From Neobacillus nitrireducens (GTDB taxonomy: Bacteria; Bacillota; Bacilli; Bacillales; Cytobacillaceae): a DNA stretch of 64,000 bases. Shown in pieces: positions 26,588 through 36,134 of the stretch. The position numbers were made by a program, and so were the translations under genes. The stretch covers positions 1,550,001-1,614,000 of the forward strand of contig NZ_CP133262.1 of NCBI RefSeq assembly GCF_030915405.1. The letters are read 5' to 3'. Numbering within the stretch: position 1 is the first letter of the stretch; the number at the start of each line of letters is the position of its first letter. The notes beneath the pieces were generated by a model. The model did not search any database and had not been told where the DNA came from. It was given only the letters and a program-made list of their open reading frames with translations.

Positions 26588-28933
26588 TTATGAACTTTGT
26601 TCTTCTTTATCTTTAGGTTTTGATTGGAGAACAGCCCGTGGCTTACTGCCCTCATATGGACCAACAATACCACGTGCTTCCATTTCATCAATTAACCTAG
26701 CTGCTCTTGTATAGCCTATACGGAACCGTCTTTGTAACATCGAAACAGATGCTGTTTGCATTTCAATAATTAGCTCAACTGCCTCATCATATATATCATC
26801 ATCAACCACACCTGATACTTCAGGGATATCATCAGGAATCATATCTTCCTGGTATTGCGCTTTCTGTTGGGAAATAACAAATTCAACCGTGTCCTCTACC
26901 TCTTGATCTGATAAGAAAGCTCCTTGCACACGAACTGGTTTGGCCTCTCCAACCGGAAGGAATAACATATCCCCTCTTCCCAATAGTTTTTCAGCACCAC
27001 CCATATCTAATATTGTTCTTGAATCGGTAGCACTTGAAACTGCAAAGGCAATTCTAGATGGAATATTCGCTTTAATTACCCCTGTAATAACATCAACTGA
27101 TGGACGTTGCGTTGCAATAATTAAATGAATTCCTGCAGCACGCGCCATCTGGGCTAGGCGGGTAATCGCATCTTCCACATCGGAAGAGGCAACCATCATT
27201 AAGTCAGCCAACTCATCGACTATAACAACGATATATGGCAGCAAAGGCTGCTTATCGTTTTCCTCTAAATTATGCCTTCTAACATGGTCATTATAGCCCT
27301 CAATATTACGTGTTCCCGTATGGGAGAACAATTCGTAACGCCTTTCCATTTCACTTACTACCTTTTGCAGAGCTTGTGAGGCTTTTTTTGGATTCGTTAC
27401 AACTGGCGCTAATAAGTGTGGAATACCGTTATAGACATTTAATTCGACCATTTTAGGGTCAATCATCATTAATTTTACTTCATGAGGCTTTGCTCGCATT
27501 AATATACTTGTGATAATACCGTTTATACAAACACTTTTCCCACTTCCCGTTGCACCTGCAACCAGTAAATGGGGCATTTTATTTAATTCAGCTAACACGG
27601 CTTCACCTGTAATATCCCTGCCTAAGGCTATAAGAAGCTTTGAATCCGGCTTGTCATTTTGCGTAGCTTCAAGCACTTCACGAAGGGAAACCATGGCCAC
27701 TTCAGTATTAGGAACTTCAATTCCTATGGCAGATTTACCTGGAATTGGAGCTTCAATTCGGATACCCTTAGCAGCTAGTGCTAAGGCTAAGTCATCGCTT
27801 AAACTGACAATTTTACTAACTTTAACCCCGACATCAGGATGAACCTCATATTTTGTAACAGCTGGTCCTAAGTGTACTTGTGTAACACGCGCTTTCACGC
27901 CAAAACTCTGGAAGGTCCTTTCTAGTTTTGCCGCATTCGCATGAATTAGTTCATACTCCCCACTTTGATCTGTTTTCTTGGGTAGCTTAAGCAATCGAAG
28001 CGGCGGCAGCTCATAGGAGGTATTTTCCACCTCAGTAAAGGTGATGGGCGGAATCGGATCATCGTTCTCTTCATGGGTTCCTTTTGCCTTTGTTTCCTCA
28101 CTAGGATGGGAATCGTTCTCTAATTCTTCTATATTTGCTCGATCAGCAAAACTAGATATAATAGGTTCCGTTGTTAGGATTTCCTCCTGAAGAGATGGTG
28201 TTTCTACATTTGAGACAGGATGATTTTGTTCACGGGTTTCCTGCGCTTGTCTCTTCTGAGCTATTTTTTCTGCCTTTCGCACTTGTTGTTTTTGTTTCCA
28301 GTCTGTCATGTCCATTTTAAAGGCATCCCACTGACTTTTTGAAAAATCAGCCATTACAATCATGATCTTCCCAATAAAATCTCCAAAAGATTTACCTGTA
28401 AGTAAAATAATTCCAATTAAAATAAAGATAAATGCAATAATTTTCGTACCTGTTTCAGCAAATAAATAATGGAATAAGGCAAATAAAATTGCCCCTATCA
28501 TTCCCCCGCCAAGATCGGTGGTGCTTGTTTCACCTCTAAGTTCCATCATGAACAATTCCCATGTATTTCCGATCACACTAGGATCTTTAAATTTCCCATC
28601 ATTGGTCAGCAAATGAAAGAGGGTTACATGGCTTAAAAGTAGAATAGCAGAAGTAATAAAATAACTTCCTACCAATTTAATATGGAAGAAAAAAGGAATT
28701 GTTCGTTTCCACATCAAAAAAACACTTAATACAATTAGCCCAATTAAACTAAGCATATACCATTCTCCCATCCAAAAACGGAAGAAAATAACGGTTGCCT
28801 TGCCTACTGCACCGAGTTTTGCTATCGAGATGATCGCTATTGCTAGAAGAGCCAGTGCGGATAATTCAAATTGTACAGTCTTTTTGAGATGGTTATCTCT
28901 CTTTTTTGGTTGTCGTCTTTTTTTCTTTGCCAT
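26588..28933 (-). CDS. spoIIIE: DNA translocase SpoIIIE (FtsK family)
   Basis: The septal ATP-driven pump that moves the chromosome into the forespore. The 781-residue protein has four predicted membrane helices within about residues 20-180, a charged linker (about 200-310), an FtsK alpha-beta motor with Walker [11 protein letters not shown] near residue 460 and Walker [15 protein letters not shown], and a C-terminal gamma winged helix ([37 protein letters not shown]) that reads orientation sequences in DNA. The ATG has AAGGTGA upstream. It lies downstream of tepA-ylzJ with a terminator between. Confidence 0.97.
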   Translation of the reverse strand: MAKKKRRQPKKRDNHLKKTVQFELSALALLAIAIISIAKLGAVGKATVIFFRFWMGEWYMLSLIGLIVLSVFLMWKRTIPFFFHIKLVGSYFITSAILLLSHVTLFHLLTNDGKFKDPSVIGNTWELFMMELRGETSTTDLGGGMIGAILFALFHYLFAETGTKIIAFIFILIGIILLTGKSFGDFIGKIMIVMADFSKSQWDAFKMDMTDWKQKQQVRKAEKIAQKRQAQETREQNHPVSNVETPSLQEEILTTEPIISSFADRANIEELENDSHPSEETKAKGTHEENDDPIPPITFTEVENTSYELPPLRLLKLPKKTDQSGEYELIHANAAKLERTFQSFGVKARVTQVHLGPAVTKYEVHPDVGVKVSKIVSLSDDLALALAAKGIRIEAPIPGKSAIGIEVPNTEVAMVSLREVLEATQNDKPDSKLLIALGRDITGEAVLAELNKMPHLLVAGATGSGKSVCINGIITSILMRAKPHEVKLMMIDPKMVELNVYNGIPHLLAPVVTNPKKASQALQKVVSEMERRYELFSHTGTRNIEGYNDHVRRHNLEENDKQPLLPYIVVIVDELADLMMVASSDVEDAITRLAQMARAAGIHLIIATQRPSVDVITGVIKANIPSRIAFAVSSATDSRTILDMGGAEKLLGRGDMLFLPVGEAKPVRVQGAFLSDQEVEDTVEFVISQQKAQYQEDMIPDDIPEVSGVVDDDIYDEAVELIIEMQTASVSMLQRRFRIGYTRAARLIDEMEARGIVGPYEGSKPRAVLQSKPKDKEEQSS

Positions 28934-29011
28934 TTAATCACCTTGTTATTTCGTTATGGTATATTCATTTCTTATTTATTAATTCAAGATAAAAGGGTAA
29001 AAAAGGAAGAA

Positions 29012-29031
29012 AGCAGCCTAAGGTGGCTGCT
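29012..29031 (-). terminator. Terminator of tepA-ylzJ
   Basis: GC-rich 7-bp arms 29012-29018 and 29025-29031 (AGCAGCC with GGCTGCT) followed by a T-rich tract on the minus strand. Confidence 0.8.
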
Positions 29032-29065
29032 CTTTTATCTTACCTGATTATACCATAATCTCCTA

Positions 29066-29302
29066 TTACAATGCGGACAATCCTTCTAGGTTCGCGAAAG
29101 AAATTTTTGCACCCGGGCATATTTGATTGTCCATATAATGCTGTGGATCAGTACTCAGAATCCGGACAACTTGAACATTTTGCCCATCCATCATCTCTAC
29201 TAAGAGTGGTATGCCTTGATAGCTTACCATTTGTTGATTACTAGGTGAATCGGCCTCATATGGAAAAATCAGTTCAGACGGCATCATTGTATAAAGAATC
29301 AT
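29066..29302 (-). CDS. ylzJ: YlzJ-like small protein
   Basis: A 78-residue protein of the YlzJ family ([40 protein letters not shown]), conserved downstream of tepA in Bacillus. Its function is unknown. The start codon overlaps the tepA stop (ATGA arrangement), so translation is coupled. Sporulation-related expression is likely from its operon partner rather than from anything in its own sequence. Confidence 0.88.
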   Translation of the reverse strand: MILYTMMPSELIFPYEADSPSNQQMVSYQGIPLLVEMMDGQNVQVVRILSTDPQHYMDNQICPGAKISFANLEGLSAL

Positions 29303-30054
29303 TGAACTAACCCCTCGTTCTTTTCTTTATGAAGTTCCATCAATTCATTTAACTTTTTCATGGCCTTGCCTAGTCCGCCTACTTCATCAATTAGCCCTGT
29401 TTTCACGGCATCCACACCAATGACATTCGTTCCAATGTCTCTTGTTAAATTCCCCTTAGCAAACATTAGGTCTTTAAAGGTTTCTTCCGTTATTTTGGAA
29501 TGCTTAGTTACAAAGTTGACAACCCGCTCTTGCATTTTATCCATATACTCAAAGGTTGCCGGAACTCCAATCACAAGACCTGTCAATCGGATCGGATGGA
29601 TGGTCATTGTAGCGGTCTCCGCGATAAATGAATAGTCACAGGAAACGGCAATCGGCACCCCTATTGAATGCCCTCCTCCTAATACAATGGAAACAGTTGG
29701 CTTTGATAATGTGGCAAGCATTTCAGATATTGCTAGACCAGCCTCAACATCGCCGCCAACCGTATTTAAAATAATAAGGACTCCTTCGATTTTTGGATTT
29801 TGTTCTATTGCAACGAGTTGGGGAATTAAATGTTCATATTTTGTCGTTTTATTTTGTGGTGGAAGGGCTAAATGTCCTTCGATTTGTCCAATTATCGTTA
29901 AACAATGAATTTTAGAGTCTGTTGAAAGCTGTGGTACATTGGTTTGTCCTAGTTGCTGAATTTTTTCCATTAAAGTTGAAGAAGGTTTATCCTCTTTTTG
30001 AGGCTCCCCGCCCTCTTGATTTTCAGCTTCATTTTTTTGTAAATCATTATTCAT
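29299..30054 (-). CDS. tepA: ClpP-like protease TepA (YmfB)
   Basis: A ClpP/crotonase-fold peptidase of about 251 residues found in endospore formers. The segment [36 protein letters not shown] corresponds to the ClpP active-site serine and histidine regions, and [18 protein letters not shown] to the oxyanion/strand region. Homologues were first linked to protein export and later to spore protein turnover; which applies here is uncertain. A frame runs to 30075, but the ATG at 30054 has GGGAG at proper spacing and the upstream one has no site. It is coupled to ylzJ. Confidence 0.92.
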   Translation of the reverse strand: MNNDLQKNEAENQEGGEPQKEDKPSSTLMEKIQQLGQTNVPQLSTDSKIHCLTIIGQIEGHLALPPQNKTTKYEHLIPQLVAIEQNPKIEGVLIILNTVGGDVEAGLAISEMLATLSKPTVSIVLGGGHSIGVPIAVSCDYSFIAETATMTIHPIRLTGLVIGVPATFEYMDKMQERVVNFVTKHSKITEETFKDLMFAKGNLTRDIGTNVIGVDAVKTGLIDEVGGLGKAMKKLNELMELHKEKNEGLVQ

Positions 30055-30067
30055 CCTAATACTCCCT

Positions 30068-30117
30068 TCAAGCATGATATAGGTTAGTATTTACCTATAT
30101 GAGGTAGTTTCATGCTT
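30068..30117. repeat. Interrupted inverted repeat upstream of tepA
   Basis: Outer arms AAGCATGA/TCATGCTT (about 30070-30077 and 30110-30117) enclose inner arms TATAGGT/ACCTATA, with a 10-base bulge on one side. It covers the likely tepA promoter and could be an operator or RNA structure. A GCATG motif inside it resembles a SigG -35, but the spacing to a -10-like AATACTA is long. Confidence 0.4.
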
Positions 30118-30122
30118 AAAAT

Positions 30123-30147
30123 AAAAAGCACTGGATCGACCCAGTGC
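30123..30147 (-). terminator. Terminator of rnjB (end of the asd-dapG-dapA-rnjB unit)
   Basis: Seven-bp arms 30128-30134 and 30141-30147 (GCACTGG with CCAGTGC) followed by five T on the minus strand. Confidence 0.85.
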
Positions 30148-30154
30148 CTTCTTT

Positions 30155-31822
30155 TTAGATTTCCATAATGATTGGGAGAATCATTGGTCTTCTTTTCGTC
30201 TTTTCAAATAAATTTCGATTTAATTCTTCTCTGATATCCTGCTTCAAGCTTGACCATTCAAAGGAATCTTTTGCAATATTCCTTTCAACAATGTCCCGAA
30301 CTAATTTGGTTGAATCCTCCATCAATTTTTCGGATTCGCGAACATAAACAAACCCTCTAGAGATTATTTCAGGTCCTGCGGCTATTTTCCGCTCATGTCT
30401 TGTTAGGGTTACTACCACAATAAGAATTCCATCCTGTGATAAAAGCCTGCGATCACGAAGGACAATATTTCCTACATCTCCAACCCCAATACCATCGATA
30501 AGGATATTCCCAGATGGTACTTTCCCGGCAAGTGTAAGTTTCCCTTCCTTCAATTCCACGATATCGCCGCGGTCAGGAATTAAAATTTGTTCATTAGTAA
30601 GTCCACATTCCATCGCCAATTTCCGATGAGCCTTCAGCATCCTAAATTCCCCGTGAACAGGTATCAAATATTTGGGCTTCATCAAGTTAATCATAAATTT
30701 TAATTCTTCTTGACTTCCATGACTTGAAACATGGATGGTCCTTTTCCCAGATATAACATTGGCACCAGCTCTAAAAAGCATATCAACAGTTTTAAATAAA
30801 AATACTTCACTGCCTCTAAGTGGTGAGGCCGCAATTAATACGGTATCACCCTTTTGAATATTAATCACTTTATCAATTTGTTTCGCCATTTTTTGTAAAG
30901 CCTCTATCGGTTCACCCTGACTTCCTGTCATTAACACGACAATTTCACGGTCTTGATAGTCTTTTATCTCACTAATAGGAATGATTAAATCCTCTGCAAC
31001 TTCTAAATAACCTAAATCAAGGGCAATATGATAAATTCGTTCAAGACTTTTACCTACTACTGCTACTTTACGTCCGTTCTCCTGTGCTGCATCAAAAATA
31101 TGCTGGATTCTATTAATATCAGAAGCAAAGCACGCAGCGATGATTCTCCCTGGTGCATTATAGAAAGCATTAGACATTTCACGCTCAACAATTGCTTCTG
31201 ATGCCGTGTAGCCAGGCTTTTCTGCTTCTGTACTATCCGATAACAAACATAATACTCCTTGTTCCCCAATCGATGCCATTTTGCCTATCTCTGGTTTATA
31301 AAGCTTTGTCGCCGCTTGATCGAATTTAAAATCACCAGTATAAACAATGATTCCTTCAGATGTATGAATACAAACACCAACAGAATCAGGGATACTATGA
31401 TTTGTTTTAAAAAAGCTTACTTCCACAGAATCCAAGTTAACAATCGTATCCGAATTAACCTCAATAAAATGTGCTTTACCAAAATAATCTTGCTCTTTAA
31501 GTTTGGCATTTGCAAGGGCAAGGGTTAACTTGGTTCCATACACAGGAACATCTAATTCACGAAGTACATACGATAACGCCCCGATATGATCTTCATGTCC
31601 ATGTGTAAGGAAAATTGCTTTTACACGATCCTTATTTTCTCTTAAGTAGGTGAGATCCGGAATCACTATATCTATGCCAAGCATTTCTTCCTCGGGGAAC
31701 ATTAAGCCGGCATCAATGACAAATATATCCTTGTCCACCTCAACAAGATACATATTCTTTCCGATTTCTCCTATACCACCAAGTGTGATTAACTTAATGG
31801 AATTATTTAGTTTCTTTATCAA
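30155..31822 (-). CDS. rnjB: Ribonuclease J2-type exo/endoribonuclease
   Basis: A metallo-beta-lactamase/beta-CASP ribonuclease of about 555 residues. Position between dapA and tepA and the C-terminus RRPMILPIIMEI identify it as the RNase J2 (YmfA) orthologue, which partners RNase J1 in mRNA 5'-3' decay and processing. The metal motif is intact (LTHGHEDHIGAL), followed by TNHSIPDSVG, VYTGDFKFD and the C-terminal VSSHGSQEEL and IPVHGEFRM histidines. The frame opens at 31849, but the TTG at 31822 has AGGAGG at good spacing, giving an N-terminus of family length. Confidence 0.92.
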   Translation of the reverse strand: MIKKLNNSIKLITLGGIGEIGKNMYLVEVDKDIFVIDAGLMFPEEEMLGIDIVIPDLTYLRENKDRVKAIFLTHGHEDHIGALSYVLRELDVPVYGTKLTLALANAKLKEQDYFGKAHFIEVNSDTIVNLDSVEVSFFKTNHSIPDSVGVCIHTSEGIIVYTGDFKFDQAATKLYKPEIGKMASIGEQGVLCLLSDSTEAEKPGYTASEAIVEREMSNAFYNAPGRIIAACFASDINRIQHIFDAAQENGRKVAVVGKSLERIYHIALDLGYLEVAEDLIIPISEIKDYQDREIVVLMTGSQGEPIEALQKMAKQIDKVINIQKGDTVLIAASPLRGSEVFLFKTVDMLFRAGANVISGKRTIHVSSHGSQEELKFMINLMKPKYLIPVHGEFRMLKAHRKLAMECGLTNEQILIPDRGDIVELKEGKLTLAGKVPSGNILIDGIGVGDVGNIVLRDRRLLSQDGILIVVVTLTRHERKIAAGPEIISRGFVYVRESEKLMEDSTKLVRDIVERNIAKDSFEWSSLKQDIREELNRNLFEKTKRRPMILPIIMEI

Positions 31823-31875
31823 TTTGTAAATCCTCCTATGCTGTATCATAATTTATATAATTGATCTCCGAAAAA

Positions 31876-31911
31876 TGTCTAGCTCCAGCTCCGCTAAACG
31901 GCTGCTACCGC
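31876..31911. repeat. Degenerate copy of a Bacillaceae intergenic repeat
   Basis: The segment begins TGTCTAGCTCCAGCTCCGCT, which resembles the start of a dispersed imperfect-palindrome repeat that I recognise from Bacillus-group intergenic regions. It lies between dapA and rnjB and appears truncated. Recognition is from memory and unverified. Confidence 0.4.
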
Positions 31912-32002
31912 TTTTCTTATTTCCGTTCCAAATCAGTTATGATTATTATACTTGATTTTAGAAAACCTTTCCAACATTAATAATAATTGGTCTAATTTTA
32001 TT

Positions 32003-32040
32003 AAAAAAATAAGCCAACCGAATCATTATCCGGTTGGCTT
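32003..32040 (-). terminator. Terminator of dapA
   Basis: Ten-bp arms 32011-32020 and 32031-32040 (AAGCCAACCG with CGGTTGGCTT) followed by a T run on the minus strand. Confidence 0.92.
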
Positions 32041-32050
32041 TAGTTATCTC

Positions 32051-32923
32051 TTATATCTTATTTAATAGGGTAATTAACGCTGAACGTTCTTGTTCTGTAA
32101 GGCCTACGAGAGGCAGCCTTACTGATCCAACATCTAATCCTTTTAGCTGTAAAGCTGTTTTAACAGGAGCAGGGCTAGGTGCAGTAAATAAACCTTGCAT
32201 GATAGGAAGGAGTTGCTGATGCAATTTTGCTGCCTTTTCATTCTGTCCGTTAAGAAATGCGTTAACCAATTCTTTCAATTGGTTTCCAATGACATGGGAA
32301 GCAACTGAAACTATGCCTGCACCGCCAATGGAAAGAACAGGGATTGTTAGACTATCATCCCCACTATATAAAACAAAATCGTCCTCTGTATTAGCAATGA
32401 TGTGTGTCATTGCACTTAGATCCCCGCTGGCTTCTTTTACTGCAACAATATTTGCTATCCTCGAGAGGCGAATAATCGTCTCAGGATGGATATTAACTGC
32501 AGACCGCCCTGGGATATTGTAAACCATCACTGGCAAGGAAGTGGCTTCCGCAATGGCTTTAAAATGCTGATATAAACCTTCTTGGCTTGGTTTATTATAA
32601 TATGGTGCTACAGCCATAATCGCATCTACGCCTAGTTGCTCCGCTTTTTTTGTCAATTCCACAGATGCATAAGTATTATTACTTCCTGTTCCAGCAATGA
32701 CAGGAATCCGTTTATTAACCGATTTTACTACATGATTAAATAATGCCAGCTTTTCTTCCTTAGATAACGTAGGTGATTCACCAGTGGTTCCAGCAACCAC
32801 AAGTGAATCCGTTCCATTATCAATTAAAAAATTCACTAATTGCGTCGTCTTGGCTAAGTCAATATGCCCCTTCTTATCAAAAGGGGTAACCATTGCCGTC
32901 GAAACTCGCCCGAAATGAACCAT
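32051..32923 (-). CDS. dapA: 4-hydroxy-tetrahydrodipicolinate synthase DapA
   Basis: Condenses aspartate semialdehyde and pyruvate, the first step of the diaminopimelate/lysine and dipicolinate branch. The TIM-barrel protein has about 290 residues with VVAGTTGESPTLSKEEK, PVMVYNIPGRSAVN (catalytic Tyr) and IVAVKEASGDL (Schiff-base Lys). The frame reaches 32953, but the ATG at 32923 has GAGAGGAG upstream and matches the family N-terminus (VHFGRVSTAMVTPFD). It follows asd and dapG; the product also feeds spoVFAB encoded just upstream. Confidence 0.97.
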   Translation of the reverse strand: MVHFGRVSTAMVTPFDKKGHIDLAKTTQLVNFLIDNGTDSLVVAGTTGESPTLSKEEKLALFNHVVKSVNKRIPVIAGTGSNNTYASVELTKKAEQLGVDAIMAVAPYYNKPSQEGLYQHFKAIAEATSLPVMVYNIPGRSAVNIHPETIIRLSRIANIVAVKEASGDLSAMTHIIANTEDDFVLYSGDDSLTIPVLSIGGAGIVSVASHVIGNQLKELVNAFLNGQNEKAAKLHQQLLPIMQGLFTAPSPAPVKTALQLKGLDVGSVRLPLVGLTEQERSALITLLNKI

Positions 32924-33012
32924 ATTCTTACTCCTCTCGATACAATCCATCATACAAATACACTAATCGCCTCTTCCGATTCGTTTGAATGATTTACCCA
33001 TTCAAAAGTAAA

Positions 33013-34257
33013 TTATAAATCGAAAAGATTAAATTCCAATGATTCTTCTTCTAATTGAAAAGCATCATGGAGGGCATTAACGGATTTAACCAAGTCCTCC
33101 TGCTTTACAAGTACCCAAATCGTCGTATGACTGTCTGCAGATTGTAATATACGAATTCCATGATCCGATAAGGCAGTTACAATTTTTGAAGTAACTCCAG
33201 GAACTCCGGCGATACCTGCACCAACAACTGAAACTTTTGCACAATGTCGCTCAACGACAGGGTCATGCCCTAATTCATTTAAGACCTGAATGGCACGATC
33301 GGTCATTTCTTCTGTTACTGTATAGATTACACCGTTCGGTGAGATGTTGATAAAATCTACGCTGATTCTTTCATTGGCCATTGCCTTAAATACTTCCGCT
33401 TGCAAATAATATTGATCCTTTTTAGCGAAAACTTTTATTTGGGTAACATTTGAAACATGTGCAATCCCTGTAACTACTCGTTCCTTAATATCACTGCCAC
33501 GATTATTTTTATTTAATGAGGTGACCAATGTTCCTAAACCTTCAGAGTAAGTTGATCGAATCCGAATCGGTACTTTTGCCTGCATCGCAATTTCTACTGC
33601 TCTCGGATGAATGACCTTAGCCCCTTGATATGCCATATTACACACTTCGGTGTAAGTGACTATGGAAAGTGGTCGTGCATTTTCTGCAATGCGTGGATCA
33701 GCAGTCATAATTCCTTCCACATCAGTAAAAATGTCAATCCATTCCGCATTAAGCGCAGCACCGAGAGCTGCAGCAGAAGTATCACTTCCGCCGCGCCCAA
33801 TTGTGGTCACATCTCCATTTTTTGCGGCTCCTTGAAAGCCCGCAACCACTACAACATCATTACTCTCTAATTCTTTAAGGAGTCTATCGCATTTCATATC
33901 ATTGATTTTTGCATTTGTATGGTCATTGTTGGTTCGAAAACCTGCTTGAGCACCCGTTAGTGCAACAGCTTGAATCCCTTTTGCTAATAACATATTCACA
34001 AAAACGACACTAGAAATAACCTCACCACAAGACAATAATAAATCCAGTTCCCGTTTTGAGATTTTGCTTAAGTTTCCACCGATTAACGAAAGTAGTGTAT
34101 CAGTTGCATAAGGGTCACCTTTTCTACCCATCGCGCTTACAACCACAACCACTTTATAGCCATCAGCTAACGCTTTCTCAATATGGCCTTGAGCATATTT
34201 CCTGCCATTTTCATCTTTTACAGATGTACCGCCAAATTTTTGAACAATAATTTTCAT
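33013..34257 (-). CDS. dapG: Aspartate kinase I DapG
   Basis: Phosphorylates aspartate to start the aspartate-family pathway; the DapG isozyme in B. subtilis is inhibited by diaminopimelate. The 414 residues include the kinase N-terminus KIIVQKFGGTSVKDENGR, TIGRGGSDTSAAALGAAL and two C-terminal ACT domains (THVSNVTQIKVFA-type region and KVSVVGAGIAGVPGVTSKIVTALSDHGIRILQ). The ATG has a weak ribosome site (GGTG). It lies between asd and dapA. Confidence 0.96.
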   Translation of the reverse strand: MKIIVQKFGGTSVKDENGRKYAQGHIEKALADGYKVVVVVSAMGRKGDPYATDTLLSLIGGNLSKISKRELDLLLSCGEVISSVVFVNMLLAKGIQAVALTGAQAGFRTNNDHTNAKINDMKCDRLLKELESNDVVVVAGFQGAAKNGDVTTIGRGGSDTSAAALGAALNAEWIDIFTDVEGIMTADPRIAENARPLSIVTYTEVCNMAYQGAKVIHPRAVEIAMQAKVPIRIRSTYSEGLGTLVTSLNKNNRGSDIKERVVTGIAHVSNVTQIKVFAKKDQYYLQAEVFKAMANERISVDFINISPNGVIYTVTEEMTDRAIQVLNELGHDPVVERHCAKVSVVGAGIAGVPGVTSKIVTALSDHGIRILQSADSHTTIWVLVKQEDLVKSVNALHDAFQLEEESLEFNLFDL

Positions 34258-34291
34258 GGTGACACCAAAACCTGCCTTTTTTGTTGTAGCT

Positions 34292-35341
34292 TTATTTTAC
34301 AATACCTAATTTAACTAAACTTTCCGCAATTTGAACTGAATTCCATGCTGCACCTTTGAGCAAGTTATCGGAAACTACCCACATATGAAAACCACGAGGT
34401 TCATCAATGTCTCTTCTAATTCGTCCAACAAATACATCATTTTTCCCAACGCAATTTGCTGGCATCGGATATAGTTGGTTTTCCGGATCATCTTGCAAAA
34501 TAACACCTGGTGCATCCTTTAATAGTGCCTTAATGTCATTTGCACTTACATTATCTGCCTCTATTTCAAAATAAACAGATTCAGAATGACCCACGGCAAC
34601 AGGAAGTCGAACACAAGTAGCGGAAACCTGTAATTCTGGCAAGTGCATGATTTTTTTTGTTTCATTAATCATTTTCATTTCTTCAAATGTGTATCCATTT
34701 TCTTGAAATTTATCAATTTGTGGAATGGCATTAAAAGCAATCTGATAGTGATTTTTATCAGATTTTACTGGTAATATCTTAGGCTCATAAGCTTCACTGT
34801 TTAAAATCGCCTGAGTTTGCTCCATTAATTCTTCAACCGCTGCTGCACCTGAACCCGAAACAGCTTGATAGGTTGAAACAATTACCTTTTTCAAGCCGAA
34901 GTGTTGACGGATCGGCTCAAGAGCAACCACCATTTGAATGGTAGAACAATTTGGGTTTGCAATAATCCCATTTTGATTGTGAAGGTCGGCTTCATTTACT
35001 TCAGGTACAACTAATGGTGTATTCTCATCCATTCTAAAAGCACTAGTGTTGTCCACCACAATCGCACCACGTTTAACAGCTTCCGGACCAAGCTCCTTTG
35101 ATACACTGCCACCTGCACTAAACAGGGCAATCTCAACACCTTCAAAGCTCTCAGGCTTAGCTTCTTCAATGATATATTCCTGACCATTAACATCTACTTT
35201 TTTCCCTGCTGATCGAGCTGAGGATAATAGAGTTAGTTTTCTGATTGGGAAGTTCTCTTTAATTAATGTTTGTATCATTTGTTGTCCTACTGCTCCTGTT
35301 GCTCCAACAACAGCAACGTGAAATCCATTTTGTTGACTCAT
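34292..35341 (-). CDS. asd: Aspartate-semialdehyde dehydrogenase
   Basis: Reduces aspartyl phosphate to aspartate semialdehyde with NADPH. About 349 residues, with the Rossmann motif VAVVGATGAVGQQMIQTL, the catalytic cysteine in IANPNCSTIQM and substrate-binding YQAVSGSGAAAVEEL. A frame extends to 35359, but the ATG at 35341 has GAAGGGGA upstream. An extended -10 promoter (TGATATAAT) lies about 30 bases upstream, so asd-dapG-dapA can be expressed without spoVF during growth. Confidence 0.96.
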   Translation of the reverse strand: MSQQNGFHVAVVGATGAVGQQMIQTLIKENFPIRKLTLLSSARSAGKKVDVNGQEYIIEEAKPESFEGVEIALFSAGGSVSKELGPEAVKRGAIVVDNTSAFRMDENTPLVVPEVNEADLHNQNGIIANPNCSTIQMVVALEPIRQHFGLKKVIVSTYQAVSGSGAAAVEELMEQTQAILNSEAYEPKILPVKSDKNHYQIAFNAIPQIDKFQENGYTFEEMKMINETKKIMHLPELQVSATCVRLPVAVGHSESVYFEIEADNVSANDIKALLKDAPGVILQDDPENQLYPMPANCVGKNDVFVGRIRRDIDEPRGFHMWVVSDNLLKGAAWNSVQIAESLVKLGIVK

Positions 35342-35369
35342 TACAGGTTCCCCTTCCAACTAGCTGGTC

Positions 35370-35378
35370 ATTATATCA
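35370..35378 (-). promoter_or_regulatory. Extended -10 promoter of asd
   Basis: TGATATAAT on the minus strand combines TGN and a perfect TATAAT. The -35 is weak. It provides vegetative transcription of asd-dapG-dapA apart from sporulation-specific spoVF. Confidence 0.6.
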
Positions 35379-35534
35379 AAAAAAGGAATTGGCCTTTATA
35401 TAGCTGCCAGCATGTTATCCATAATTTTTATTATCTCATCAGCGGGCAAATGATCTTCCCACTGATGATAGAATAATTTATTTTAACATATTCCATAAAA
35501 GAAATAACCTTTTTTGATGAATGAGGGGGGATAA

Positions 35535-36134
35535 TTAGTCAGAATCTTTATACCTTTCTACTAACACAGGTTGAATTTGTTTTCCTTCGATTGCTGCTTC
35601 AACAGTTTCAGTGAGCAATGCCATTCTTGCAACCATTGAATTTGGCTTATTTTTGGGGTCATCCTGACCATAGGGAATAAAATATATATTCTTTGTTGCC
35701 ATTAACCTCATTAAGTTTACACCATTTAATCCGAGTGCGTCGTTGGTTGAGATTCCAAGGACAACCGGCTTTAAATTTCGGAGCGTGGCTTTTGCAGCCA
35801 TTAATACTGGGCTATCGTTCATGGCATTGGCAAATTTACTCATTGATACACCTGTTAATGGAGCAATGATCATACAATCAAGTGGGATTTTGGGACCGAG
35901 TGGTTCCGCTTTTACAATTGAATCAATAATCTTATTCCCTGTTAAATCTTCAATTCGCTGAATCCAATCCTCCCCTTTACCAAATCGAGTATCTGTATTT
36001 TTTACTGTAAAAGTTACAACTGGCAAGACCTCAGCTCCAGCTTGCACTAATTTTTCTATTTCCGGGAATACTGCATCATACGTACAATGTGAACCGGTTA
36101 AGCCAAAGCCAATTCTTTTACCCTTTAAACTCAT
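35535..36134 (-). CDS. spoVFB: Dipicolinate synthase subunit B
   Basis: One of the two subunits that make dipicolinic acid in the mother cell. The 199-residue flavoprotein-like fold opens with KGKRIGFGLTGSHCTYDAVFPEIE and contains DCMIIAPLTGVSMSKFANAMNDSPVLMAAKA, typical of the FMN-dependent decarboxylase-like family. The start overlaps the spoVFA stop by 4 bases (ATGA), giving coupled translation of a stoichiometric enzyme. Confidence 0.96.
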   Translation of the reverse strand: MSLKGKRIGFGLTGSHCTYDAVFPEIEKLVQAGAEVLPVVTFTVKNTDTRFGKGEDWIQRIEDLTGNKIIDSIVKAEPLGPKIPLDCMIIAPLTGVSMSKFANAMNDSPVLMAAKATLRNLKPVVLGISTNDALGLNGVNLMRLMATKNIYFIPYGQDDPKNKPNSMVARMALLTETVEAAIEGKQIQPVLVERYKDSD

